This document shows positions 1 to 9,278 of a stretch of DNA of 64,000 bases, piece by piece. Source of the stretch: Nocardia brasiliensis ATCC 700358 (lineage in GTDB: Bacteria > Actinomycetota > Actinomycetes > Mycobacteriales > Mycobacteriaceae); NCBI RefSeq assembly GCF_000250675.2, contig NC_018681.1:9372349-9436348 (forward strand). The letters are read 5' to 3'. The stretch's first letter is position 1. Every line of letters begins with the position of its first letter. Under the pieces are notes generated by a model, which made no database searches, was not told the origin of the DNA, and worked only from the letters and a program-made list of their open reading frames with translations. The position numbers and the translations under genes are program-made.

Positions 1-68
1 TCAACGCGCCGTCGCCCGCGGCCACCTCGGCGATGCCGATCGCCGAGCACATCGTCGCTCAGCTCTGA
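1..68 (+). CDS. C-terminal end of an unidentified protein (partial)
   Basis: An open frame enters from the left edge (first full codon at base 3) and ends at TGA 66-68. Only about 21 residues are visible, ending MPIAEHIVAQL. Codons are GC-rich at the third position, as in the neighbouring genes, which is the main reason to think it real. Nothing in so short a tail identifies a family. The next gene starts about 170 bases later on the same strand, so it may or may not belong to the same unit. Confidence 0.4.
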   Translation, partial: NAPSPAATSAMPIAEHIVAQL

Positions 69-236
69 CGCAAAGAACAGACCAGACGGTTCGATAAGCC
101 GGTTGACCGGCCACGAGCAACCAAGCAACCGCCCGGTCGCCATGCGAAAAAGGCCTGTGCCAAATCCTGCGCAACCGCTCCAATAAAGAGGAGAGCTGTA
201 GTACTTTTAACGCCAGTCGTGGAAATGGGAGGGCCC

Positions 237-710
237 ATGGGCCATATCAAGTACGCGAGTGACGTCGGAGCGCCTGTCGAGGTCGCCTTCACCTATACGG
301 ACAACCACCTGTTCGTCCCGGATTGGATGTTCGGCGTCGCCGGCTTCGAACCCGACGGGGAGCTCGACCACGGCCTCGGCGCCACGTTCACCGCCGCCAC
401 CCGGCTGCTGATGTTCTGGCGGCCGGCCATGACATGCGAGGTCACCGAATATCGCCGCAACGTCGTGATCGGGTATACGCTGCGTGGGCGTTTATCCGGG
501 ACCCTGACGCTGCGCTTCGACCCACTCGGTTACGGGAGGTCGGTGCTGACGTCGGAGGCGGAGTACAGTCCACCGCGCGGCTTCGCGGGGCGCCTCTGCG
601 TCGGTCTGGTGGACTCCGCCGTGAAATCGGCGCTCCGCCGCACCGAGTCCCAATTGCGAAGGGAGATAGAAGAATTCCACGGTACCGATCTTGTCGGTCG
701 GATTGCGTAG
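237..710 (+). CDS. SRPBCC (START-like) family protein
   Basis: A 157-residue protein of the polyketide cyclase/dehydrase (SRPBCC) type: a small helix-grip fold that binds hydrophobic ligands. It begins MGHIKYASDVGAPVEVAF, the usual N-terminus of this family in Nocardia and Rhodococcus, and carries the FVPDWMFGV block at about residues 28-36. There is no signal peptide or membrane segment, so it should be cytoplasmic. ATG 237 is preferred over GTG 219 and ATG 225 because the conserved protein begins there and a GGGAGGG sequence sits at 227-233, although the spacing of 3 is short. The ligand is unknown. A broken copy of its 5' part lies near 58.0 kb on the opposite strand. Confidence 0.8.
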   Translation: MGHIKYASDVGAPVEVAFTYTDNHLFVPDWMFGVAGFEPDGELDHGLGATFTAATRLLMFWRPAMTCEVTEYRRNVVIGYTLRGRLSGTLTLRFDPLGYGRSVLTSEAEYSPPRGFAGRLCVGLVDSAVKSALRRTESQLRREIEEFHGTDLVGRIA

Positions 711-720
711 GGTGCCAGCC

Positions 721-1332
721 ATGATCATCGTGAGCACCGACGGATCCTGCCTGCGCAACCCCGGCGGCGCCATCGGCTGGGCGTGGGTCAATCATCAGGG
801 CTCCTCGGCCAGCGGCGGCGGCGCGTCCGGTACGAACCAGGTCGCGGAATTGCGCGCGGTACTGGAAGCGATTCTCGCCCATCCCGGTTCGGAACCCCTG
901 CTGATCGAAAGCGATTCGCTGTACGCGATCAAGTGCGCGTCGGAGTGGATCTCCAGCTGGCGACTCAACGGCTGGCGCACCTCGACCGGCGGCGCCGTGA
1001 AGAACGTAGAGCTCATCCGCCAGATCGACAAAGCGATCGCCGGTCGGCCCGGCCCGGTTCGATTCCGTTGGGTCCGTGGCCATGTCGGCAACTACTTCAA
1101 CGAGCAGGCCGACGCGCTTGCCGGAGAAGCGGCTCGGAAGGCGGCCGCCTCGGCAGCCGTCGCCGAGGCGAACACCGCGGAAATCCCCGCGGTGACTGTG
1201 GAAGAAGCGCCGGCGGTGCCGGACGTGTTGCAGCACAAGCCCGAACGGTCACGCCCACCGGCTGCCGTCTCGGGCCAGGCCGCGGGGAAGGCGGCCGCGC
1301 CGTCGGCGCCACAGGCATTGACGCTGTTCTGA
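721..1332 (+). CDS. rnhA: Ribonuclease H family protein
   Basis: A 203-residue RNase H-fold nuclease expected to cut RNA in RNA:DNA hybrids. The catalytic carboxylates are visible: Asp7 in STDGSC, Glu43 in VAELRAV, Asp65 in IESDSLY and Asp131 in EQADALA, with the accessory His121 in RGHVGN. The nuclease domain ends near residue 138. The remaining 65 residues are Ala/Pro/Val-rich and look disordered, an extension that standard bacterial RnhA lacks. ATG 721 is 10 bases after the stop of the SRPBCC gene, so the two may be co-transcribed. An earlier in-frame start at 691 would overlap that gene and is less likely. Confidence 0.85.
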   Translation: MIIVSTDGSCLRNPGGAIGWAWVNHQGSSASGGGASGTNQVAELRAVLEAILAHPGSEPLLIESDSLYAIKCASEWISSWRLNGWRTSTGGAVKNVELIRQIDKAIAGRPGPVRFRWVRGHVGNYFNEQADALAGEAARKAAASAAVAEANTAEIPAVTVEEAPAVPDVLQHKPERSRPPAAVSGQAAGKAAAPSAPQALTLF

Positions 1333-1357
1333 TTTCGCGGAATGGCCGCCCGAATGA

Positions 1358-1392
1358 CCTCCGGCGGTGGTGGCTCGGCCCACCGCCGGAGG
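1358..1392. terminator. Hairpin terminator between convergent rnhA and the mce operon
   Basis: A perfect 13-bp inverted repeat (1358-1370 paired with 1380-1392, 9-base loop) lies between the stop of rnhA and the stop of the Mce-associated protein gene. No clear U tract follows on either strand. Hairpin-only terminators of this kind are common in high-GC actinobacteria, and this one could serve both directions. Confidence 0.6.
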
Positions 1393-1417
1393 CGCTCGGT
1401 GCCTTACCGTCCCGGGA

Positions 1418-2233
1418 TCAGTTGCCCGGGGCGGGGGTGGGCTGCTCGGTCGGAGCGGGCTGACCCTCCGGCCCGGCGGGCGCGTTCGGCGCCGGAGCGG
1501 GCGCACCGGGCAGGCCGGTGCCCGCGCCCTTCAGCATCGGCGAATCGAGCTTCTCGACCAGCCACTTGTCACCGGACTTGGTGAGCTGCGCGATCACCAC
1601 GACGAACTGCCGCTCCGGGTTCGACTGGGTGAAGTTGGTCCGGTACTGCGTCAGCGTGACGAGCACGTTCGCCGAGGTCTTGTCGCCGGACTGGTAGCCG
1701 CACTGCACGTCGTCGACCCAGGACTTCACCTTGGCCTGCACCATGGCGTCCTTGAGCGCCTTGGTCGCGTCGTCGAACTCCTTCAGGAATTCGCCACTCG
1801 CACCGGACTTCACCTTGGTGAAGTAGCCGTCGAGATCCTTCGAGTAGTCGTAGATCGAGACGTCCTTGCCGAACGAGCATGCGGCGTTGGTCGCGTCCCG
1901 GATCGCGTCGAGCTTGTCGCCGCGATCCTTGCCCTGCAGGAAGAACACCACCACCGCGGTGATCGCCGCGACCGCGAGCACGCCCGCCACGAAGGCCGCG
2001 ATCAGCGGCACCGAGCCGGACCGGCCCGACGCGGCCGGTTGGCCTGCGCCCTTACCGAGATCGGTCTCGGGCGTGCTGATCCGGTCGGACTTGTCGGCCT
2101 CAGCGGCCGGTGCCGCCTCGGTCTTGGACAGCTCGGGCGTGGCTGCCGCGGTCTCGGACTGCTCGCCCGCATCCTTCGCGGCATCCGCCGCGGTCTCGGC
2201 GTCCTTGTTGGTGTCGGCGTCGTCGGTGGACAT
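1418..2233 (-). CDS. Mce-associated membrane protein (Mas)
   Basis: A 271-residue protein closing the mce operon. Its N-terminal 72 residues are acidic and Ala/Thr-rich and should be cytoplasmic. One membrane helix follows at about 75-99 (LIAAFVAGVLAVAAITAVVV), then a soluble domain of about 140 residues outside the membrane, then a Pro/Ala-rich tail. This architecture, directly after mceF, is that of the Mce-associated proteins, which are thought to stabilise Mce complexes. ATG 2233 (MSTDDADT) is chosen. A longer reading from 2365 would add an Arg-rich leader of low plausibility and nearly abut mceF. Confidence 0.8.
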   Translation of the reverse strand: MSTDDADTNKDAETAADAAKDAGEQSETAAATPELSKTEAAPAAEADKSDRISTPETDLGKGAGQPAASGRSGSVPLIAAFVAGVLAVAAITAVVVFFLQGKDRGDKLDAIRDATNAACSFGKDVSIYDYSKDLDGYFTKVKSGASGEFLKEFDDATKALKDAMVQAKVKSWVDDVQCGYQSGDKTSANVLVTLTQYRTNFTQSNPERQFVVVIAQLTKSGDKWLVEKLDSPMLKGAGTGLPGAPAPAPNAPAGPEGQPAPTEQPTPAPGN

Positions 2234-2365
2234 CGATACAAACCTGCACTTTCCCGGCGCGCGGGCGCACCGATCGACTGACGGGCCCGCATCTCGGGCG
2301 AACCGTACGCGTTCTACCGGCGAGTATGCCCGGACCCGCGCGATCGACGCGGGGCCGGGGGCCAC

Positions 2366-3538
2366 TCACCGCACCGGGGGCATGGTCCGTTCGTTCGGAT
2401 CGACACCCGGCGGCATGTGCGCGCCGTTGTTCGGCACATCTGGCCGCGGCGCGTTCGCGGCGCCGCGAATGTACATACCAGGAGGCGGATTCTCGCAGTA
2501 GTTCCACTTCGGAATCGAGCCGTCCTGCACGGTCTCGTTACGGATCTGCGGGGTGTTGTAGGTGCAGAACGGGCGCGGCCACAGATCGAGGATCGCGTGG
2601 AACTCGCCGTCGTGCGCCGGCACACCCAGCGCCTCGGCACCGGCCGCGAGCGAGGGGAACAGCGCGCGCAGCGCGGGCAACCGCAGCTGCGCGGCCTTGG
2701 TCATCGCCGAGAAGTTGGCGGCCAGGCTGGTGATCGGGTCGCTGGTCTTGTCGAGCACCGCGCCGAGCCCGGCCAGTTGCCCCGGCGCGCGCTCCAGCAC
2801 GCCCTGCAGTTCGGTGTTCGCGTTGTTGAACTGCTCGAACAGCGTCCCGGAGTTGCGGGTCAGCGTGGCGAGGTCGGGCTGGGCGTTGGAGGTGGTCTCC
2901 GCGATGGTGCGCAGGTTGCTGATCAGGTTGGTGGTCTGCGGCAGCAGGCTGTCGAAGCCGGCCATGGCCAGGCTGATGCCGTTGACCATGCCGCGCAACT
3001 GATCCGGGCCGCCGCTGAGCGCGGTGTCGAGCTCGCTGAGGATCACGCCGAACTTGTCCGGGTCGACCTGCGCGATGAGGGCGCTGGAATTGTCCAGCAC
3101 GGACCAGATCGGGGTCGGGGTCTTGATCTTGGCGGCATCGAACTTGATCACCGCGCCGTCCCCGAGGTAGGGGCCCTGCTCGGTGCCGGGGCGGAAGTCG
3201 ATGTACTGCTCGCCCGCGCCGGAGAGCGCCTGCACCGAGATATCGGTGTCGATCGGGATCTTGAACTTGCTCTCGATCTGGGCCGACGCCGCGATGGCCT
3301 GGCCGCGATCGGTGAGTTCGATCGAGGTCACCTTGCCGATGCGATAGCCGCGCAACGTCACGTCGTTGCCCGGCTGCAGCCCGCCGGAGCGGTCCAGGTT
3401 CACCGTGACGGTGTAGTTGGACCGCAACGGGTTGACCCGCATGACGCTCACCATCAGATAGGCGGCGCCGATGACGAACACCAGCACCAGGCCGATGGTC
3501 GACAGGACCAGCTTGTGCTCTTTCAGCTTCGCGATCAC
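2366..3538 (-). CDS. mceF: MCE family protein MceF
   Basis: A 390-residue, membrane-anchored subunit of the Mce lipid importer. A single N-terminal helix (about residues 11-32) leads into the MlaD/MCE domain (about 38-115, with LQPGNDVTLRGYRIGKV), followed by a long helical region and a Pro/Asn-rich end. It is sixth of the six Mce proteins, hence MceF. Its GTG start (3536-3538) overlaps the mceE stop by four bases, so translation is probably coupled. MCE proteins form hexamers that build a tunnel between the inner membrane and the mycolic-acid outer layer. The transported lipid cannot be read from the sequence. Confidence 0.88.
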   Translation of the reverse strand: MIAKLKEHKLVLSTIGLVLVFVIGAAYLMVSVMRVNPLRSNYTVTVNLDRSGGLQPGNDVTLRGYRIGKVTSIELTDRGQAIAASAQIESKFKIPIDTDISVQALSGAGEQYIDFRPGTEQGPYLGDGAVIKFDAAKIKTPTPIWSVLDNSSALIAQVDPDKFGVILSELDTALSGGPDQLRGMVNGISLAMAGFDSLLPQTTNLISNLRTIAETTSNAQPDLATLTRNSGTLFEQFNNANTELQGVLERAPGQLAGLGAVLDKTSDPITSLAANFSAMTKAAQLRLPALRALFPSLAAGAEALGVPAHDGEFHAILDLWPRPFCTYNTPQIRNETVQDGSIPKWNYCENPPPGMYIRGAANAPRPDVPNNGAHMPPGVDPNERTMPPVR

Positions 3539-4638
3539 CGGTGACCCCCCTGCACTCGGGACTGCACGATCTGCAGCACCTGGATCAGGCTGCCCGCGAA
3601 GTCCTGCAGATCCTGCAGGTCCTGGAGCCTGCCGTGCTCCGGGTCGGTCAGCGCGCTGAGGTCGAGGTTGGTCGCGGTGGCGTAGACCGCGAAGCTCTTG
3701 CCCTTGAAGGTCGCGTCGAGCTTGGGCCGCAGCACATGTGCGCGATCGAGCAGGATCTCGAGGTTGTCCCCGGTGGCCGAGAGCGCGTCCATCAGCTGCC
3801 GGGTGTTGTCCAGCAGACTGGCGAGCTGCTCGCCGGAGCTGCTCGCGTAGTCGCCGAGCGCGGCGCTGGTGGTCGACACCTTGGTCAGCAGATCACCGAT
3901 GGCGCGGTTGTTCTCGGCGATCGCGCCGATCATCTGCGGCAGGGTGTCGGCCACCTGGCCGAGCTCGTTGCGCCGGGTCTCGATGGTGTTGGCCAGCGCG
4001 CTGAACTCGGTCAGCACCCCGTCCACCTTCGCGCTGTTGTCGTTCAAACTGCCGATCACCCCGGTCATTTCGGTGATCAGGTGGGACAGCTGGCCGCCGC
4101 GCCCGCCGACGATGGAGTCCAGCTCCGAGGTCAGCTTGCTCAAGCTGGCGACGCCACCGCCGTTGAACAGCATGGAGATCGAGATCAGCAGCTGCTCGAC
4201 GGTCGCGCCCGCGGAGGTCTTGTCCAGCCCGAGGGTGGCGCCGTCGCGCAGCATGGTCGCGCCCGCCTCGGTCTTCGGCTTGGACACCGCGATGAACACG
4301 TCACCGAGCGGGGTGGCCTGGCGCAGTTCGGCCGTGCTGCCCTCGGGCAACTCGATGTCCTTGCTGATCTGCAGGTCGACGACCGCCTGGAAGTTCTTGG
4401 TGGTGATCTTGGAGACCACGCCGACATCCGAGCCGCCGATCTTCACCTTCGCCTGATCGGGCAGGTTCAGCGCGTTCTCGAAAACCGCGTGGACCGTGTA
4501 GGTTTCGCCGCCGACACCCGGTTTGGGCAGCGGCAGCTTCTCCACCGTGAGCCCGCACCCGGAGGTGACCGACACGGCCGCCACCGCCGCCAGCGCCATC
4601 AGCGCCCGTCGTGCCTTGATCGTCATTCGATACGTCAT
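3535..4638 (-). CDS. mceE: MCE family lipoprotein MceE
   Basis: A 367-residue Mce subunit. It starts with a basic-hydrophobic signal peptide ending in the lipobox VTSGC (Cys at about residue 28), so it should be a lipoprotein, as the fifth Mce protein normally is (LprK/LprN type in M. tuberculosis). The MCE domain follows at about 45-125 (LPDQAKVKIGGSDVGVV), then a long coiled-coil-like helical region. The start at 4638 overlaps the mceD stop (ATGA). An internal ATG at 4626 (MTIKARRAL) is an equally good signal-peptide start. Confidence 0.87.
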   Translation of the reverse strand: MTYRMTIKARRALMALAAVAAVSVTSGCGLTVEKLPLPKPGVGGETYTVHAVFENALNLPDQAKVKIGGSDVGVVSKITTKNFQAVVDLQISKDIELPEGSTAELRQATPLGDVFIAVSKPKTEAGATMLRDGATLGLDKTSAGATVEQLLISISMLFNGGGVASLSKLTSELDSIVGGRGGQLSHLITEMTGVIGSLNDNSAKVDGVLTEFSALANTIETRRNELGQVADTLPQMIGAIAENNRAIGDLLTKVSTTSAALGDYASSSGEQLASLLDNTRQLMDALSATGDNLEILLDRAHVLRPKLDATFKGKSFAVYATATNLDLSALTDPEHGRLQDLQDLQDFAGSLIQVLQIVQSRVQGGHR

Positions 4639-5744
4639 TTCGTCAGTCCGAGCAGCGCTGCCGTGAGGCCGTAATCCGGCCCGAAGTCCTGGCCGTATCC
4701 GGTACGGCAGCCCTCCGCCTTCATCTGGATGCGTTCGCAGAACAGGCTCAGGATGTCGCCGGTCAGGGCCGTGCCGATGACCGCGTGCAGGCGCACGTAG
4801 CCGTGCTCGCGGTTCATGATCTTGTCGACGTTCTGGAAGGCCAGCGGCGCCACGTCGACGACCTCGGTGATGCCGTAGGCGTTGTCGCGCAACTGCTGGG
4901 TGACATTGGTGAGTCCGGCCATCGAACCCGCCAGCTGGTCCTGGTACTGCACCAGGGTCGTGCTGGTGTTGGCGAGGAAGTCGTTGATCTGGTTCAACGT
5001 CGCCTGCAGACCGGGCGACTGCTCCGCGAGCAGCCCGGTGAGCTGAGTCATCCGGTTGCTGAAATCGCGCACCGACTGGTCGTTGTCGGCCAGCATCGTG
5101 GTCAGCTCGTTCAGCTTCACGATGATGTTGGACACCGCGTCCTTGTTGTCGACACCGATCTTCAGCGCGCCGGACAGGGCGTTGAGCGTGTCACGCATCT
5201 TCTCGCCGTTGCCGTTCACCATCGGGTACAGCACCCGGCCCGAGAGCGGGCCGAGGCCTTCGCTGCCCGGCTCGGGCTTGAGCGCGGCGGCGAACTGATC
5301 GATGGTCTTGATCATCGTGTCCAGCTCGACCGGAGTCTTGGTCTTGGCCAGCGGCAGGTGCGCACCGTCGGCCAGCGTGTCGCCCTTGGTGTAGACCGGG
5401 GTGAGCTCGACATGCCGGTCGGTCACGATGGACGGCGAAATGATCGCCGCCATCGCGTCTTTCGGAATCTTCACGTCGTTGTTGATCGACATGTGCACCT
5501 CGACGAGGGTGCCCTTCGGCACGATCTTCTCGACCTTGCCGACATCGAGCCCGAGCACCGTGATCGGGTTGCCCTCGTAGATGCCCGCGATGTTCTCGAA
5601 GTCCGCGGTGATCCGAATCGTCTGGCCCAGCGCGTTGTTCACCGAGGTCGGCACCAGCGAGCAGCTTCCGACGGTCAGTGCGGCCGCACTGACCAGCAGC
5701 AGTTTGGCGAGGGAACGGAGTTTGACGGTCTTGGCGAAGCTCAT
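4635..5744 (-). CDS. mceD: MCE family protein MceD, with an apparent lipobox
   Basis: A 369-residue Mce subunit in the fourth position. ATG 5744 overlaps the mceC stop by four bases (ATGA) and gives MSFAKTVKLRSLAKLL. The hydrophobic leader ends in VGSC, a plausible lipobox with Cys at about residue 29. The MCE domain follows (about 42-120, IYEGNPITVLGLDVGKV) and then the usual helical region with repeated Leu/Asn-rich segments. MceD is not usually described as a lipoprotein, so two consecutive lipobox-bearing subunits (D and E) are notable. Confidence 0.86.
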   Translation of the reverse strand: MSFAKTVKLRSLAKLLLVSAAALTVGSCSLVPTSVNNALGQTIRITADFENIAGIYEGNPITVLGLDVGKVEKIVPKGTLVEVHMSINNDVKIPKDAMAAIISPSIVTDRHVELTPVYTKGDTLADGAHLPLAKTKTPVELDTMIKTIDQFAAALKPEPGSEGLGPLSGRVLYPMVNGNGEKMRDTLNALSGALKIGVDNKDAVSNIIVKLNELTTMLADNDQSVRDFSNRMTQLTGLLAEQSPGLQATLNQINDFLANTSTTLVQYQDQLAGSMAGLTNVTQQLRDNAYGITEVVDVAPLAFQNVDKIMNREHGYVRLHAVIGTALTGDILSLFCERIQMKAEGCRTGYGQDFGPDYGLTAALLGLTK

Positions 5745-6742
5745 CCCTGGCACCCCTCGATCGCGTTGGCGAAGCACAACCAGTTGTCCGGGAACAGCCA
5801 CGGGAGGCCGACGTCGCCGTACGGTCCGCTGCCGCCCCAGGAGTTCGCCAGGTAGCGCACCGTCGGCGGCATCAGCGAAAGCAACCGGTCCAGATTGTCC
5901 TTGTTCTTCTGCAGGCCCTCGGCCATGGTGTTGAGCTGCTGGATGGTCGGGCCGAGCTGGTTGTCGTTCTCCGCGCCGATCGCCTGCAGCTGCTTGGTGA
6001 GCTGGGCGACGTTGTCGAGCAGCTGGCGCAGCAGCCCCTGCCGCTCCATCACCCGGTTCGCGATGGCCTCACCCTGGGTGATCACCAGCAGCACACTGTT
6101 GCGGTTGTCGCCCAGGATCTGGGTGACCCGGTTCAGGTCCTTGAGCAGGCTGTCCACCTCGTCGCGGCGGGTGTCCATCACCTTGGCCAGCGCGCCGACA
6201 CTGTCGAGCGCCTGCGCCATCAGCTGCGGCGAATCGCCCATCTGCTGATTGATCAGGTTCAGCGACTCGGACAGCTTCTTGGTGTCGAGCGCCTCGAACT
6301 TCGGCGTGCCGACCTGCACCACATCGGCGAGGTTGTACGGAACGGCGGTGTTGGACACCGGGATTCGGCCGCCCTTCAGGCCGGTGCCGTCGCCGGGCTC
6401 CAGATCCACATACCGGGCGCCGAGCAGCGTCGCCATCTTGATCGAGGCGCGCGCGTCCGGCCCGAGCTTGACCCCGTTGTCGACGCTCAGCGTCAGCAGC
6501 ACGTGGTCGCCCTCGAGTTTCGCGCCGTCCACCCGGCCGCTCGTCACGCCCGCGATGGCCACCCGGTCGCCGACCTTGATGCCCGCGGCCTGCACGAACT
6601 CGGCCTTGATCGACTGCTCACCGACGCCGAGCAGCTTGATCGCGCTGGAGGCGAGCAGCAGCGCGACGATGAGCGCACCGCCGATGATGCCGAGCCAGAA
6701 GTAGCGGTTGTTGTCGAACTTGGTCTTGAGCTTGCTCATCAT
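5741..6742 (-). CDS. mceC: MCE family protein MceC
   Basis: A 333-residue Mce subunit. It has a short basic N-terminus, one membrane helix (about residues 13-35, FWLGIIGGALIVALLLASSAI), the MCE domain (about 45-120, IKVGDRVAIAGVTSGRV) and a long helical region. The ATG pair at 6742/6739 overlaps the mceB stop. The first ATG gives the 4-base ATGA overlap used throughout this operon and is taken here. A longer in-frame reading upstream lies inside mceB and is rejected. Confidence 0.87.
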   Translation of the reverse strand: MMSKLKTKFDNNRYFWLGIIGGALIVALLLASSAIKLLGVGEQSIKAEFVQAAGIKVGDRVAIAGVTSGRVDGAKLEGDHVLLTLSVDNGVKLGPDARASIKMATLLGARYVDLEPGDGTGLKGGRIPVSNTAVPYNLADVVQVGTPKFEALDTKKLSESLNLINQQMGDSPQLMAQALDSVGALAKVMDTRRDEVDSLLKDLNRVTQILGDNRNSVLLVITQGEAIANRVMERQGLLRQLLDNVAQLTKQLQAIGAENDNQLGPTIQQLNTMAEGLQKNKDNLDRLLSLMPPTVRYLANSWGGSGPYGDVGLPWLFPDNWLCFANAIEGCQG

Positions 6743-7782
6743 GGGCGGCACACCGCCGAGTGCGAAGTGCCACCGATCTGCGAGAACAGACCGCGCGGGA
6801 ACAGCACGCCGTACAGCGAGACGTCCAAGCCGCACAGGTAGGCGTTGGCGTAGCCGCCCTCGGAGGTGTGCTTGCCGCCGATCGAGACGATGTTGGGCAG
6901 GTCGACCGCCATCTGGTCGAGCTTGGCGCCGTTGTTCAGCAGTAGCGTGAGTGCCGCGCTGGTGGAGTTCTGCGCGGTCTGCAGCTTCGGCTGGATGTTG
7001 CCGACCATGTCCACCAGCGAACTGGTGGCGTTGGCGATCTGCACGGTCGAGGACTGCAACGACTGCCCCTGCTCGTACAACCCGCCGATCAAGGCCCGGG
7101 TCTGGGTCACCAGGGTCTCCAATTCATCACCTCGTTTGGCCAACCCCGACATCACGCCGGACAGGTTGACGATCACGTCGGACAGGATCGCGTCCCGCCG
7201 CTGGAAATCGGTGGCCAGCTGCGCGGCCTGCACGATGAACGCGCTCAACGAGACCCCGTCGCCCTGCAGGGCCTGGATGAAAGTCTCGGACAACCGGTTC
7301 ACCTGCTCGGGCTGCAGCGCCTGGAACAGCGGCTGAAAACCGTTGAGCAGCCCGGACACATCGAACGACGGCTCGGTGCGCTCCAGCGGAATCGATCCGT
7401 TGTTCTTCAGCTGCGCCGGGCTCGGCGCCTTGCCCGGCGCCAGCGCGACATACCGCTGCCCGATCAGGTTCTGGTAGCGCACCAGGGCTTTGGTGTCGTC
7501 GAACAGGGTTTGATCCCGCTGCACGACGAAGGTCACCTTCGCCACCTGCTTCTTGGACTTCGGGTCGCGGTTCAGCTCGATCTTCTCGACCTTGCCGACC
7601 CGCACGCCGGCCATTCGGACATCGTCGCCGGTGTGCAGGCCGAGCACATCGGAGAACGTCGCGGAGTAGGTGTTGGTGTCGCCCTGGACGATGCGCGCCA
7701 AGGTATTCCAGACGACGACCGTCACCAGGATGGAGACGAGCGCGAAGATGCCGAACCCGATCAGCGGCTTTTTTATACTCAT
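6739..7782 (-). CDS. mceB: MCE family protein MceB
   Basis: A 347-residue Mce subunit with an N-terminal membrane helix (about residues 8-30) and an MCE domain (about 38-125, LHTGDDVRMAGVRVGKVEKIEL). The long helical stretch ends in a Cys-containing tail (YLCGLDVSLYG and CRP) typical of MceB and MceC proteins. Its start overlaps the stop of mceA (ATGA at 7779-7782). It acts with the other five subunits at the cell envelope. Confidence 0.88.
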   Translation of the reverse strand: MSIKKPLIGFGIFALVSILVTVVVWNTLARIVQGDTNTYSATFSDVLGLHTGDDVRMAGVRVGKVEKIELNRDPKSKKQVAKVTFVVQRDQTLFDDTKALVRYQNLIGQRYVALAPGKAPSPAQLKNNGSIPLERTEPSFDVSGLLNGFQPLFQALQPEQVNRLSETFIQALQGDGVSLSAFIVQAAQLATDFQRRDAILSDVIVNLSGVMSGLAKRGDELETLVTQTRALIGGLYEQGQSLQSSTVQIANATSSLVDMVGNIQPKLQTAQNSTSAALTLLLNNGAKLDQMAVDLPNIVSIGGKHTSEGGYANAYLCGLDVSLYGVLFPRGLFSQIGGTSHSAVCRP

Positions 7783-9272
7783 CGGCTCGCCTCGCTCTGG
7801 GCCACGTGCATGGTCCCGCCCTTCAAGATCGAGCTCAACAGCAGGTATTCGGCGGTGGTCGGCTGCCGCCCGAGCAGCTGGGTGATCGCGGCATCGCCCT
7901 GGTAGGAGATCTCCCCGACCTTCGGCGCGCCCGCCGGTGCGGCGGCCGGCGGCACCGGGCCCGGCGCGGGCGCCGGAGCGGGCTGCCCGCCGAGCAGACC
8001 GGGCAGCATCGGGAACAGGCCCTCCAGCGGCGTGCCCGCGAACGGACGCGGCTCGCCGGCCACCGGGCCCGCGGCGGTCGCCGGGTTGGGCATGGTGACA
8101 CCCGGGATCAGCGGCAGGCCCGGCATCGGCACCACCGGGGGCAGACCGGCGGCCGATTCCAGCGCGCGCGGCTTCAGCTTGTCCGGCAGCGGCGGCAGTT
8201 CGTTCACCGCGGGCGCGGTGGCGCAGCTCGGTCCGGCCAGCTCGCCGTAGCGCGGGCAGTCGGCCACGGTGTACGGCTTGTACGGCGTGAGCGTGATACC
8301 CGCGTTCCAGCGCTGCTGCTGTTGCGGACCCCAGGTGAAGGTGGTGTCCATCCGGCGCACCATCTCACTGAGATTCAGGATCGTGTTGGTGATCGCGGAC
8401 GGATCCGCGGCCACCGCGCCGAACATATCGCTCGTGCCCGCGGTGACCTGCTTGCCCACATCACCGTTGCGCGCGAACAGATCGTTCACGGTGTCGACCG
8501 TGCTGCTGGTGCCGGTGATCAACGCGACGAGATCGGTGCGCCGGTCGGCGATGGTGCGCGCGGTATCGACGGAAGTGCCGAGCACGTCGAGCAATTCGGG
8601 CGCGGACTGGTTCAGCGCGTGCATCGACGCGGACAGGTCACCGAGCATCACCCCGAGGTTCGGGATGGAGTCGTCCACCGACTGCAACCAGCGATCGAAC
8701 CGTTCGACGGTGGAGCCGGGCATCCGGCCGCTGCCGTCGAGCGCCTGCGAGAGCGTGCCGAGCACGCGCCCGAACTGCATCGGATCGATCCGGTCCAGGA
8801 TGTTGCGCACCGTGGTCAGGGTGTCCTGCAGCGCGAGCGTGCCCGCGCTGCGGTCCTCCTCGATGACCGAGCCCTCGCGCAGGAACTGATCGGCCGGGCC
8901 GTTGAAGACCAGCTCGACCGAGGTGACCGCGAACAGGTTGCTCGGCACCACCCGCGCGGTGACGTTCGACGGAACGCCCTTCGCGAACTCGGGTTTCATC
9001 TCGATCTGCACCTTCTGCAGCTCGCCTTTGGCCGCGACCTCGACGTCGGCGACCTCGCCGACGAGCACGCCACGGAACTTGACGTCCGCCTTCTCCGGCA
9101 GGCCGTCACCGGTGGTGGTGAGGTTCGCGACGACGTTGACCTTGTCGACGAAGTAACCGGTGTAGCGGCCCATCAAGAACGCCAGCACGATCGCGAAGAC
9201 GACCAGCCCGCCGACACCCGCGAGGAGCAGCTGGCGCATGGTGGGACCACGCCCACTCGGATCAATGATCAT
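7779..9272 (-). CDS. mceA: MCE family protein MceA
   Basis: A 497-residue protein, first and longest of the six Mce subunits. A membrane helix covers about residues 13-34, the MCE domain about 42-120 (LPEKADVKFRGVLVGEV), and a helical region follows. After about residue 350 comes a Pro/Ala/Gly-rich tail of some 120 residues, probably disordered and exposed in the envelope. ATG 9272 lies 6 bases after the YrbEB stop. A second in-frame ATG (codon 12, MRQLLLAGV) could also serve. The gene sits at the conserved position immediately after the two YrbE permease genes. Confidence 0.88.
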   Translation of the reverse strand: MIIDPSGRGPTMRQLLLAGVGGLVVFAIVLAFLMGRYTGYFVDKVNVVANLTTTGDGLPEKADVKFRGVLVGEVADVEVAAKGELQKVQIEMKPEFAKGVPSNVTARVVPSNLFAVTSVELVFNGPADQFLREGSVIEEDRSAGTLALQDTLTTVRNILDRIDPMQFGRVLGTLSQALDGSGRMPGSTVERFDRWLQSVDDSIPNLGVMLGDLSASMHALNQSAPELLDVLGTSVDTARTIADRRTDLVALITGTSSTVDTVNDLFARNGDVGKQVTAGTSDMFGAVAADPSAITNTILNLSEMVRRMDTTFTWGPQQQQRWNAGITLTPYKPYTVADCPRYGELAGPSCATAPAVNELPPLPDKLKPRALESAAGLPPVVPMPGLPLIPGVTMPNPATAAGPVAGEPRPFAGTPLEGLFPMLPGLLGGQPAPAPAPGPVPPAAAPAGAPKVGEISYQGDAAITQLLGRQPTTAEYLLLSSILKGGTMHVAQSEASR

Positions 9273-9278
9273 CTCGTC

